Below are positions 18,198 to 26,702 of a DNA stretch of 64,000 nucleotides, piece by piece. This DNA is from Pseudomonas schmalbachii (GTDB lineage Bacteria; Pseudomonadota; Gammaproteobacteria; Pseudomonadales; Pseudomonadaceae): contig NZ_JAELYA010000004.1 in the NCBI RefSeq assembly GCF_017589465.1, positions 310,001-374,000 on the forward strand. Reading direction: 5' to 3'. Within the stretch, counting starts at the first letter, position 1. Every line of letters starts with the position of its first letter. The notes below the pieces were generated by a model. It was not told the origin of the DNA. It worked only from the letters and a program-made list of their open reading frames with translations, and did no database searches. The position numbers were made by a program, and so were the translations under genes.

Positions 18198-18232
18198 CCC
18201 CTCTCCCCTCGGGAGAGGGTTAGGGTGAGGGG
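18198..18232. repeat. Half REPIN-like repeat (family B)
   Basis: CCCCTCTCCCCTCGGGAGAGGG then TTAGGGTGAGGGG. The left flank (GGCACGGTGTTTCGCTTGACGCC) matches the spacer of the full element at 33132-33250, so this is a right half that lost its left partner. Confidence 0.85.
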
Positions 18233-18351
18233 AAACCAACTCCACCCTGTCATTTCGTCGCAAACCCCCGCACCACGCCGTCCCCGCCGGTTCCATCCGC
18301 CCCCGCCATCCGTTAATTTGAAGGCAGCCAGGCGACCGTGGGGGTAAGGCA

Positions 18352-19002
18352 ATGGCATCGTCTCCCGTCATGGGTGACCCCTTCTATCCGCCGGTGCTGG
18401 GGGCGCCGGAGCATCTGACTGCCGAGCAGTTGCGCGCTTCGCTGGAAATCACCATGTCCGGGCACGATGGCGGGCCGGTGTGGCTGTTCGCCTACGGCTC
18501 GCTGATCTGGCGCCCGGAGTTCCCGGTCGCCGAGGCGCGTCGGGCGCGGGTGCATGGCTATCACCGGGGACTCTACCTGTGGTCGCTGACCCATCGCGGC
18601 ACGCCGGAAATGCCCGGTCTGGTGCTCGGTCTCGACCGTGGCGGCTCCTGCTCCGGGTTCGCCTACCGGCTGCCCGACGACGACCTCGACGCCAACCTGT
18701 TCGCCCTCTGGCAGCGCGAGATGCCCTATGCCTCGTACCGCCCGGAATGGCTGAGCTGCCGCCTCGACGACGGCAGCCGGGTGCGCGCCCTGGGCTTCGT
18801 GCTGGAGCGGCACCTGCCGAGCTACGCCGGTTCGCTGCCGGACAGCATCGTCCAGCGCGTGTTCGACAGCGCCCACGGACATTTCGGCAGCACCCGCGAC
18901 TATGTCGAGCAGACGGCGAGCGCGCTGCGTTCCTATGCCATGCCGGATTTCAAGCTGGAGGCGTTGCTGGCCCGCTGCTGTCGGTCGGCGATCAAGGAAT
19001 AA
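18352..19002 (+). CDS. ChaC-type gamma-glutamylcyclotransferase
   Basis: 216 residues. GGCT-like fold with the ChaC signature FAYGSLIWRPEFP (about residue 45), followed by RARVHGYHRGLYLWS, RGTPEMPGLVLGLDRGGSC and the catalytic-region QREMPYASYRPEW. ChaC enzymes cleave glutathione to 5-oxoproline and Cys-Gly. The extra N-terminal 40 residues are usual for bacterial members. Start ATG 18352 has GGGG upstream; an in-frame ATG six codons later is an alternative. Monocistronic; the stop codon lies in the left arm of a 10-bp inverted repeat. Confidence 0.88.
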   Translation: MASSPVMGDPFYPPVLGAPEHLTAEQLRASLEITMSGHDGGPVWLFAYGSLIWRPEFPVAEARRARVHGYHRGLYLWSLTHRGTPEMPGLVLGLDRGGSCSGFAYRLPDDDLDANLFALWQREMPYASYRPEWLSCRLDDGSRVRALGFVLERHLPSYAGSLPDSIVQRVFDSAHGHFGSTRDYVEQTASALRSYAMPDFKLEALLARCCRSAIKE

Positions 19003-19023
19003 GCAAAGAATTTCTTATTCCTT
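18994..19023. terminator. 10-bp inverted repeat overlapping the chaC stop
   Basis: AAGGAATAAG (18994-19003) and CTTATTCCTT (19014-19023) are exact complements around a 10-base AT-rich loop. The chaC TAA (19000-19002) is inside the left arm. It is AT-rich with no long U tract, so it may be a weak terminator or an operator for the next gene. Confidence 0.45.
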
Positions 19024-19082
19024 AACGCATGGATGAACCCCGCCTAGAATGCCCTCCATGACGATTCGCGAGGGCCGCTTCC

Positions 19083-19664
19083 ATGCGCAACGAACGCATC
19101 CGCTACCTGATCGTGCCCGGCTGGCACGGTTCCGACGACAGCCACTGGCAGAGCCACTGGCAACGCGCCCTGCCGAACGCCACGCGGGTCGAGCAGGCCG
19201 ACTGGATCACCCCGCAGCGCGCCGACTGGGTCGCCGCGCTGGACCGGGAAATCCGCCGCGAACCCGGCCGCGTGGTGCTGATCGCGCACAGCCTCGGCTG
19301 CGTCACCGTCGCCCACTGGGCGGCCCGCGCCGACCGCCGCCTGCTGGCGCAGGTCGCCGGTGCCTTGCTGGTGGCGCCGGCGGATGTCGAGCGGGACAGC
19401 TGCAACGAAGCGCTGCGCAATTTCGCGCCGATCTCCCTGCAATCGCTGCCATTTCCCAGCGTTCTGGTGGGTTCCGACAACGACCACGCCTGCAGCCCGC
19501 AGCGCGCCATGCTGCTCGGCCGCCTCTGGGGCGCGGAGACGGTGATCCTGCCGGGCGCCGGGCATATCAACGTGAAGTCCGGACATGGTGCGTGGGAGGC
19601 CGGGTTCAGGCATCTGTTCCGGTTGCAGTACCTGATCGACCAGCAGTCGCTGCGGCGGGCGTGA
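19083..19664 (+). CDS. RBBP9/YdeN-type serine hydrolase
   Basis: 193 residues. Small alpha/beta hydrolase with the family opening LIVPGWHGSDDSHWQSHWQ, nucleophile elbow VVLIAHSLGCVTVAHWA (Ser in HSLGC), acid in VGSDNDHACSPQRA and catalytic His in LPGAGHINVKSG. Members hydrolyse small esters in vitro; the physiological substrate is unknown. No signal peptide, so cytosolic. Stands alone between the chaC hairpin and repeats. AGGGCCGCTTCC before ATG gives a fair ribosome site. Confidence 0.85.
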   Translation: MRNERIRYLIVPGWHGSDDSHWQSHWQRALPNATRVEQADWITPQRADWVAALDREIRREPGRVVLIAHSLGCVTVAHWAARADRRLLAQVAGALLVAPADVERDSCNEALRNFAPISLQSLPFPSVLVGSDNDHACSPQRAMLLGRLWGAETVILPGAGHINVKSGHGAWEAGFRHLFRLQYLIDQQSLRRA

Positions 19665-19685
19665 GGCGTTCGCCGGGGCCATCCC

Positions 19686-19733
19686 TGTAGGAGCGCGCCA
19701 TGCGCGCGAATCGCGGGCATGGCCCGCCCGGGC
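19686..19733. repeat. REP (GTAGGAGCGCGCCATGCGCGCGA)
   Basis: GTAGGAGCGCGCCATGCGCG followed by AATCGCGGGCATGGCCCGC: two adjacent palindromes (CGCGCCATGCGCGCG; GCGGGCATGGCCCGC). A common Pseudomonas REP type, seen once here. Confidence 0.75.
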
Positions 19734-19751
19734 GCTGTCGTGTTGCCGGTT

Positions 19752-19870
19752 CCCTCACCCTAACCCTCTCCCGGAGGGAGAGGGGACTGTTCCGTGTGAA
19801 GCGAAGCACCGTGCGTACCTGCCACTCCACACCAACCCCCTCTCCCTCTGGGAGAGGGCAGGGGTGAGGG
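19752..19870. repeat. REPIN-like paired repeat, 119 bp
   Basis: Left arm CCCTCACCCTAACCCTCTCCC, right arm GGGAGAGGGCAGGGGTGAGGG, asymmetric spacer with GAAGCGAAGCACCGTGCG. Same length as the elements at 11897 and 33132. With the REP at 19686 it accounts for the 332-bp gap before the cardiolipin synthase gene. Confidence 0.85.
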
Positions 19871-19996
19871 GGGCCAGCAACGCAGGAACGGCCATCCCCC
19901 AAAAATCCTTGCACCATATTGCCAACCGCTCTGCCGCCCCACGTGGCCGGCTATGCTGGAGGAACTCGGCTCGACTCAAGGGATTCCCTCGCAGGC

Positions 19997-21430
19997 ATGC
20001 TTTCCAGCCACTATCTCGGCCCGCTGCTGGTCATCGTCCAGATCCTCGGGGTGGTCGCTGCCATACATGCCGTGTTCACCGTACGCACCGCGCAGGGCGC
20101 CATCGCCTGGGCCACGTCGCTGGTGTTCATGCCGCTGCTCACCCTGCTGCCTTACCTGGCCTTCGGTCGCCGGCGTTTCGACGCCTATATCGACGCGCGC
20201 CGCGAGGCCAACGATGAGATGCGCCGCGCCGCCGCCGAGCTGGACTGGCGGCCGTGGATCGAGGAGGCCAAGGCCGCGCGGGAGGCCGACGGCTACAAGG
20301 AACTCAAGGCGATGGTCGGGCTGGCGCGGATGCCGACCCTGGCCAATAACCAGGTGCGCCTGCTGGTGGACGGCAAGGCCAGCTTCGCGGCGATCTTCGA
20401 TGCGCTGGCCGCCGCGCAGAAGGTGGTCCTCCTGCAGTTCTTCATCGTCCGCGACGACCACCTCGGCCAGCGCCTGGCGCAGATTCTCCTGGAGCGCGCG
20501 GCGGCCGGGGTCGAGGTGTTCCTGCTGTACGACGCCATCGGCAGCCACGGCCTGCCCGCGCGCTACATCGAGCGCCTGCGCCAGGGCGGCGTGCAGGTGC
20601 AGGCCTTCCGCACCGGCCACGGCATGCTCAACCGCTTCCAGGTGAACTTCCGCAACCACCGCAAGATCGTCGCGGTGGACGGCGAACGCGGCTTTCTCGG
20701 CGGACTGAACGTCGGTGTCGAATACCTCGGCGAGAACCCGCGCCTGTCGCCCTGGCGCGACACCTTCGTCGAGCTGCGCGGGCCGGCGGTGGCCTGCCTG
20801 CAGGAATGCTTCGCCGAGGACTGGTTCTGGGCCACCCGCGACCTGCCGACGCTGATCCTGCCGGAGTCCTACGACAGCAGCGGCATGCTCTGCCAGGTGG
20901 TGCCCAGCGGCCCGGCGGACCCGCAGGAAACCTGCCTGCTGTTCTTCATCGAGTCGATCAACGCCGCCCGCGAGCGCATCTGGATCTCCAGCCCGTACTT
21001 CGTCCCCGACGAGGCGGTCAGCGCGGCGCTGCGGCTGGCCGTGCTGCGCGGGGTGGACGTGCGCATCCTGCTGCCGTCGCGCCCCGACCACCGCACGGTG
21101 TTCGCCGCTTCCACCCTCTACGCGCTGGACGCCGTACGCGCCGGCGTGCGGGTGTTCCGCTACCAGCCGGGCTTCCTGCACCAGAAGGTGGTGCTGATCG
21201 ACCGCGACAGCGCCGCGGTGGGCAGCGCCAACCTGGACAACCGCTCGTTCCGCCTGAACTTCGAGATCATGCTGATCACCGTCGACGAGGGCTTCGCCGC
21301 CGAGGTCGAGAGCATGCTCGAAGTCGACTTCGCCCAGTCGCTGGAGGTGCGCATCGAGGACCGCAAGAGCATCCACCGCCTGCAGCAGCTCGGCATGCGC
21401 GTGGCGCGGCTGGTGTCGCCGCTGCTGTAA
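19997..21430 (+). CDS. cls: Cardiolipin synthase (ClsA-type phospholipase D)
   Basis: 477 residues from ATG 19997 ([12 protein letters not shown]); the frame stays open upstream to about 19919 but that part is repeat-adjacent and lacks a ribosome site. Two N-terminal membrane helices ([37 protein letters not shown]) are followed by two phospholipase-D HKD motifs: [17 protein letters not shown] and [21 protein letters not shown]. Condenses two phosphatidylglycerols into cardiolipin at the inner membrane. Resembles P. aeruginosa PA5394, which also lies near the choline genes there. Confidence 0.93.
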   Translation: MLSSHYLGPLLVIVQILGVVAAIHAVFTVRTAQGAIAWATSLVFMPLLTLLPYLAFGRRRFDAYIDARREANDEMRRAAAELDWRPWIEEAKAAREADGYKELKAMVGLARMPTLANNQVRLLVDGKASFAAIFDALAAAQKVVLLQFFIVRDDHLGQRLAQILLERAAAGVEVFLLYDAIGSHGLPARYIERLRQGGVQVQAFRTGHGMLNRFQVNFRNHRKIVAVDGERGFLGGLNVGVEYLGENPRLSPWRDTFVELRGPAVACLQECFAEDWFWATRDLPTLILPESYDSSGMLCQVVPSGPADPQETCLLFFIESINAARERIWISSPYFVPDEAVSAALRLAVLRGVDVRILLPSRPDHRTVFAASTLYALDAVRAGVRVFRYQPGFLHQKVVLIDRDSAAVGSANLDNRSFRLNFEIMLITVDEGFAAEVESMLEVDFAQSLEVRIEDRKSIHRLQQLGMRVARLVSPLL

Positions 21431-21558
21431 CGGCAGCCACCCGCCACCCGAGTTGGGTGGCGCTCTCCACGGCCCCTGGTTGGTCTACTCACTCCATTCT
21501 TGCCCATGCCCGCAGGAAGGCCCGCCGGTCTCCCGCAGCGGTGCTGCGATGTCCCGAT

Positions 21559-21566
21559 AACAAGAA
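21559..21566 (+). promoter_or_regulatory. Candidate Crc/Hfq catabolite-repression motif
   Basis: AACAAGAA fits the AANAANAA rule and lies directly before the ribosome site AAGGAG of the CoA-ligase gene. Translation of the first gene of the catabolic cluster could be silenced by Hfq/Crc when better carbon sources exist; crc itself is at 61799. A short degenerate motif, so only suggestive. Confidence 0.4.
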
Positions 21567-21576
21567 AGGAGACACC

Positions 21577-23136
21577 ATGAACCTGACGCACGGTCTGCAC
21601 ATCTCCATGCTGACCCAACCGGACGCGGTCGCCACCCTCTTCGGCGAGCGTCGCCGTACCTATCGCCAGTTGGGCGAGCGCGTCGCGCGGCTGGCCGGTG
21701 GCCTGCGCCAGCTGGGCGTGCAGAGCGGCGAGCGGATCGGCATGCTGGCTCTCAACTCCGACCGTTATCAGGAATACATGCTGGCCGGCTGGTGGCTCGG
21801 CGCCGTGCTCAATCCGGTGAACACCCGCTGGAGCGTGCCGGAGATCGTCTATTCGCTGGACGATTGCGATACCCGCTACCTGATCGTCGACGACCATCAC
21901 CTGCCAATGATCGAAGGCATCCTCGCCACTGCCCGGCACAAGCCGCTGCTGATCCATGCCGGCGACGGCGAGGCACCGGCCGGCATGCATTCCTTCGAGC
22001 GGCTGATCGCCGGGTCGGAGCCGGTGGAAGACGCCAGCGACGGCGGCGAAGCGCTGGCGGTGATCATGTACACCGGCGGCACCACCGGCCTGCCGAAGGG
22101 CGTGATGATGTCCCACCGGGTGCTCTGGAGCGCCATGATGATGCGCATGTCGACCGTGTCCACGCCGCGCGATTCCCTCGCCCTGGTGACCTCGCCGATG
22201 TTCCATGTCGCCGGCATGGCCTATGTCGCCGGCCGCCTCATGGCCGGTGCGCCGAGCGCCTACATTCCCGGCTTCGAGCCGACCCTGGTGCTGGACACCA
22301 TCCAGCGCGAGCGCATCACCGAAGCGATCCTGGTGCCGACCATGCTGCAGATGCTGCTGGCCCATCCGCGCTTCGCCGAGTACGACCTCGGCAGCCTCAG
22401 GCGCATCAGCTACGGCGCCTCGCCGATCAATGCCGCCACCCTGGAAAAGGCGATGGAAATGCTGCCGGCGGGCGTCGAGTTCCTGCACGCCTACGGCATG
22501 ACCGAGAGCTGCGGCGTGGCCTCCCTGAACCCGCCGGAAAACCACGGCGCCGAAGGGCGCGCCAGCGGCCTTTATCGCTCGGCCGGCCGCGCGGTCTACG
22601 GGCTGCACCTGAAGATCGCCGACGAGCAGGGCAACGAGGTCCCGCGTGGCGAGGTCGGCGAAGTGCTGCTCAAGGGACCGTCGGTGATGCTGGGCTACTG
22701 GAACAAGCCGGAAGAAACCGCCAAGGCGCTGCGTAATGGCTGGTTTTGCACCGGCGATGCGGCCTACATGAACGAGGATGGCTACATCTTCATCGTCGAC
22801 CGGGTGAAGGACATGATCGTCACCGGTGGCGAGAACGTGTACTCGGCGGAAGTCGAAAGCGCCCTGTCCAGGCACCCGGCGGTGGCCATGTGCGCGGTGA
22901 TCGGCATTCCCAGCGAGGAATGGGGCGAGGCGGTGCACGCGGTGGTCACCCTCAAGCCCGGCGCCACGGCCAGCGAGGACGAGCTGCGCGCCCATTGCCG
23001 CGAATTCATCGCCAGCTACAAGTGCCCGAAGAGCGTGGAATTCCGCGACTCCATGCCGCTTTCCGGGGCAGCGAAGATTCTCAAGCGCGACCTGCGCGAA
23101 CCCTATTGGAAGGGCCGGACCCGGGCGATCAACTGA
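21577..23136 (+). CDS. AMP-forming acyl-CoA synthetase of the unknown catabolic cluster
   Basis: 519 residues from ATG 21577 (AAGGAGACACC upstream). ANL superfamily: P-loop VIMYTGGTTGLPKGVMMSH near residue 160, adenylate contacts LHAYGMTESCGVAS near 300, hinge region GWFCTGDAAYMNEDGYIFIVDRVKDM split across motifs A7-A8, and the C-terminal catalytic lysine in LSGAAKILKRDLRE. Activates a carboxylic acid to its CoA thioester; medium-chain or alicyclic acid is guessed from size and neighbours. First gene of a ten-gene same-strand cluster (to 33127); the SDR gene follows after 88 bp. Not assignable to a known fadD. Confidence 0.88.
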   Translation: MNLTHGLHISMLTQPDAVATLFGERRRTYRQLGERVARLAGGLRQLGVQSGERIGMLALNSDRYQEYMLAGWWLGAVLNPVNTRWSVPEIVYSLDDCDTRYLIVDDHHLPMIEGILATARHKPLLIHAGDGEAPAGMHSFERLIAGSEPVEDASDGGEALAVIMYTGGTTGLPKGVMMSHRVLWSAMMMRMSTVSTPRDSLALVTSPMFHVAGMAYVAGRLMAGAPSAYIPGFEPTLVLDTIQRERITEAILVPTMLQMLLAHPRFAEYDLGSLRRISYGASPINAATLEKAMEMLPAGVEFLHAYGMTESCGVASLNPPENHGAEGRASGLYRSAGRAVYGLHLKIADEQGNEVPRGEVGEVLLKGPSVMLGYWNKPEETAKALRNGWFCTGDAAYMNEDGYIFIVDRVKDMIVTGGENVYSAEVESALSRHPAVAMCAVIGIPSEEWGEAVHAVVTLKPGATASEDELRAHCREFIASYKCPKSVEFRDSMPLSGAAKILKRDLREPYWKGRTRAIN

Positions 23137-23224
23137 GGCCCGCCGCGCCACCCTGGCCAATCCCCAATTGCCGGATCGCGGCATAGCCGCAGGCCCCGGC
23201 CATCTGAACCCAGAGGAGTAGGAA

Positions 23225-24061
23225 ATGAGCAAGAAACTCGAAGGCAAGGTCGCCCTGGTCACCGGCTCCGGCCGTGGTATCGGTCGCGAGGTCGCCGTGC
23301 AGCTGGCCGCCTACGGCGCCAGGCTGGTGATCAACGATCTCGACCAGGCTCCGGCCGACGAAGTGGTTGCGGAAATCCGCGCCGCTGGCGGTGAAGCCGT
23401 CGCCTGCGTGGGCAGCGTGACCGCCGCCGACTTCGCCGAGCGCTTCGTCAAGACCGCCGTCGAGAGCTTCGGCGGCATCGACATCATCATCAACAATGCC
23501 GGCTTCACCTGGGACAACGTGATCCAGAAGATGAGCGACGAGCAGTGGGCCGCCATCATCGACTGCCACCTGACTGCGCCGTTCCGCATCCTGCGCGCCG
23601 CCCAGCCGATCATCAGCGCCGCCGCCAAGGCCGAAGCCGCCGAAGGCCGCGAAGTGTTCCGCAAGGTGGTCAACATCTCCTCCGGCGCCGCCGGCGGTAA
23701 CGCCGGCCAGACCAACTACTCCTCGGCCAAGGCCGGCATCCTCGGCATGACCAAGACCCTGGCCAAGGAGTGGGGCCGCCTGAAGGTCAACGTCAACGCC
23801 GTCGCCTTCGGCCTGATCGACACCCGCCTGACCCAGGCGCTGGCCGGCGACGACAGCAAGACCGTCAATATCGAAGGCCGCGAGATCAAGGTCGGCGTGC
23901 AGCAGGCGCGTCTCGACGCCGCCAGCACCACCATCCCGCTGGGCCGTCCGGGCAAGGCGGAAGAGGCGGCCGGTGCGGTGGTACTGTTCTGCCTGCCGGA
24001 GTCGAACTACCTGTCCGGCCAGACCCTGTACTGTGGTGGCGGCCCGGGCAGCAACTTCTAA
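23225..24061 (+). CDS. Short-chain dehydrogenase/reductase of the catabolic cluster
   Basis: 278 residues. Classical SDR: Rossmann motif VTGSGRGIGREVAVQLA (residues about 12-28), NNAG near 90, catalytic Ser and YSSAK (VNISSGAAGGNAGQTNYSSAKAGI). It is larger than FabG (about 245) owing to an insertion after the active site (DTRLTQALAGDDSKTVNIEGREIKVG), like steroid or hydroxyacyl-CoA SDRs. Probably oxidises a beta-hydroxyacyl-CoA or ring hydroxyl with NAD(P)+. AGAGGAGTAGGAA precedes the ATG. Second gene of the cluster. Confidence 0.85.
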   Translation: MSKKLEGKVALVTGSGRGIGREVAVQLAAYGARLVINDLDQAPADEVVAEIRAAGGEAVACVGSVTAADFAERFVKTAVESFGGIDIIINNAGFTWDNVIQKMSDEQWAAIIDCHLTAPFRILRAAQPIISAAAKAEAAEGREVFRKVVNISSGAAGGNAGQTNYSSAKAGILGMTKTLAKEWGRLKVNVNAVAFGLIDTRLTQALAGDDSKTVNIEGREIKVGVQQARLDAASTTIPLGRPGKAEEAAGAVVLFCLPESNYLSGQTLYCGGGPGSNF

Positions 24062-24161
24062 GCTGCCAGCTACGCCTTTCGCGCGGCGCCCGTCCGGGGC
24101 CGTGCGAACCTCGACGAACTTCCCTGCCGTTGCGCCGGCAGGTTTCCCCCAGCAAGCCAGG

Positions 24162-24986
24162 ATGACGAACGAGATGACCCTGACAACCATCGAGCTTTCC
24201 ATCGACAACGGCCTGGCCAGGCTGGTGATGGCCCGTCCCGAACGCAAGAACGCGCTCAACCTGCAGATGTTCGCCGAGCTGCTCGACACCCTGAACGGCC
24301 TGCGCCGCAACCCCGAGGTGAAGGCCGTGCTGTTGACCGGTTCCGGCAGCGATTTCTGCTCCGGCGGCGACGTCGGCAACATGCAGGGCGCCCAGGCGAC
24401 GGCCTCCGACGTGCGCAAGCGCATGGAAGAGAACAACCGCCTGCTGCTGGCCATGGCCGATTTCGACAAGCCGATCATCGCCGCGGTGGATGGCGTGGCC
24501 TTCGGCGCCGGCTTCAGCGTCGCCCTGGCCGCCGACTTCATCATCGCCTCGGAGCGCGCGCGCTTCTGCATGGCCTTCGCCCGACTCGGCCTGGCGCCGG
24601 ACCTCGGCGCGTCCTACACCCTGCCGCGCATCGTCGGCCTGCAGAAGGCCAAGGAAATCCTCTATTCCGCCCGCGAGATTCCGGCGCAGGAAGCCCAGCA
24701 ACTCGGCATCGCCCTCGAAGTGCTGCCGGCGGAGCAGCTGCATGCCCGCGCCGAGGAACTGGCGCGCGCCATGGCCAACCTGTCGCCCGTCGCCTTCGGC
24801 ATGACCAAGCGCCTGCTGGCGCGCTCGCTGGAGAACGACCTGGCCGCCCAGCTGGACGGCGAAGCCAGCGCCCAGGCGGTGGCCCTGACTTCCACCTACC
24901 TGGCCGAGGCCTCGGCACGCTTCATGCGCAAGGAGCCGCCGCTGTTCCAGTGGCCGCCGGTGCGGAAACCGGACGGCGCGGCGTGA
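24162..24986 (+). CDS. Crotonase-fold protein, isomerase-like rather than hydratase
   Basis: 274 residues from ATG 24162; ATG 24174 is an equally possible start. Enoyl-CoA hydratase/isomerase fold: PERKNALNLQMF, oxyanion-hole GSDFCSGGDVGNM and GVAFGAGFSVALAADFIIAS. The two glutamates of true hydratases are missing: the first position is Ser119 (GFSVAL instead of GCELA) and the second is Phe139. Asp147 in LGLAPDLGAS matches the acidic residue of PaaG/dienoyl-CoA-isomerase-type members. A double-bond shift or ring hydrolysis is therefore more likely than simple hydration. Third gene of the cluster. Confidence 0.82.
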   Translation: MTNEMTLTTIELSIDNGLARLVMARPERKNALNLQMFAELLDTLNGLRRNPEVKAVLLTGSGSDFCSGGDVGNMQGAQATASDVRKRMEENNRLLLAMADFDKPIIAAVDGVAFGAGFSVALAADFIIASERARFCMAFARLGLAPDLGASYTLPRIVGLQKAKEILYSAREIPAQEAQQLGIALEVLPAEQLHARAEELARAMANLSPVAFGMTKRLLARSLENDLAAQLDGEASAQAVALTSTYLAEASARFMRKEPPLFQWPPVRKPDGAA

Positions 24987-25038
24987 GTCGCGCCAACCGG
25001 CCCCGGGGAACATCTTCACCACCCGATACTGGTGGTAA

Positions 25039-26103
<1,065 letters not shown>

Positions 26104-26183
26104 CGGCCGTGGTTTCGTAGGGTGGACGTCGTCTTCTCACGTCCATCATGGTGCTGGCCGGATGGGGAATCGCGATGCCTCCC

Positions 26184-26301
26184 CCCTCACCCTAACCCTC
26201 TCCCGAAGGGAGAGGGGATTGTTTGGAGTTGCCGGTTGGTACGGCATGCAACCCAACTCCGTTGCGCCCCCTCTCCCTTCGGGAGAGGGCTGGGGTGAGG
26301 G
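26184..26301. repeat. REPIN-like paired repeat, first copy in island (118 bp)
   Basis: Arms CCCTCACCCTAACCCTCTCCC and GGGAGAGGGCTGGGGTGAGG; spacer with GGTTGGTACGGCATGCAACC. Part of the first 250-bp tandem unit. Confidence 0.85.
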
Positions 26302-26430
26302 AGCCGGCAACGCACAGTTTCGTAGGGTGGACGTCGTCTTTTCACGTCCACCATGGCGCCGGCCGGATGGTGGAAAAGCTTCGCGTTTTCCACCCTACGT
26401 CTACGTTCGGGATGAGGCGTCGCGATGCCT

Positions 26431-26543
26431 CCCCTGACCCTCTCCCGGAGGGAGAGGGGATTGTTTGGAGTTGCCGGTTGGCACGGCATGCAACCCAACT
26501 CCGTTGCGCCCCCTCTCCCTCTGGGAGAGGGCTGGGGTGAGGG
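26431..26543. repeat. REPIN-like paired repeat, second copy in island (shortened)
   Basis: Same element in the second tandem unit, but the left arm has lost a few bases (CCCCTGACCCTCTCCC). The spacer is nearly identical to the first copy (GGTTGGCACGGCATGCAACC), pointing to recent duplication. Confidence 0.85.
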
Positions 26544-26702
26544 AGCCGGCAACGCACAGTTTCGTAGGGTGGACGTCATCTTTTCACGTCCACCATGGTG
26601 CCGGCCGGATGGTGGAAAGGCGGGGCGGCCATCCGTTTCGCGTTTTCCACCCTACGTCTAACGATGCCTGGGTGCCCGGGGGCACACATGGAGGAACGCG
26701 CG

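Larger units (their letters stand above)
26116..26687. repeat. Repeat island with 250-bp tandem duplication
   Basis: The 599-bp gap inside the catabolic cluster holds almost only repeats. A unit beginning CGCGATGCCT at 26171 recurs at 26421, exactly 250 bp later, and its next boundary word (CGATGCCTG) appears at 26662. Each unit contains a REPIN-like pair, then GTAGGGTGGACGTC..TTTTCACGTCCACCATGG, a TGGTGGAAA..TTTTCCACCCTACGTCT segment and the next junction. A partial unit (GTAGGGTGGACGTC to CGATGCCT) precedes at 26117. No coding capacity is credible; small frames here are repeat translations. Confidence 0.85.

Noticed and set aside
19919-19996. Longer cls start adding 26 residues
   Set aside because: Falls in repeat-adjacent sequence; [11 protein letters not shown] at 19997 matches the family's N-terminal membrane helix.
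26240-26260. Sigma-54-like TGGCACG..TGCA word in the REPIN spacer
   Set aside because: The spacing is one or more bases short of the -24/-12 rule and the word is part of a dispersed repeat, so a promoter role is unsupported.
26187-26579. Several frames of 70-130 codons in the repeat island
   Set aside because: They are translations of REP/REPIN repeats (same peptide words recur in every copy) and have no independent start signals.
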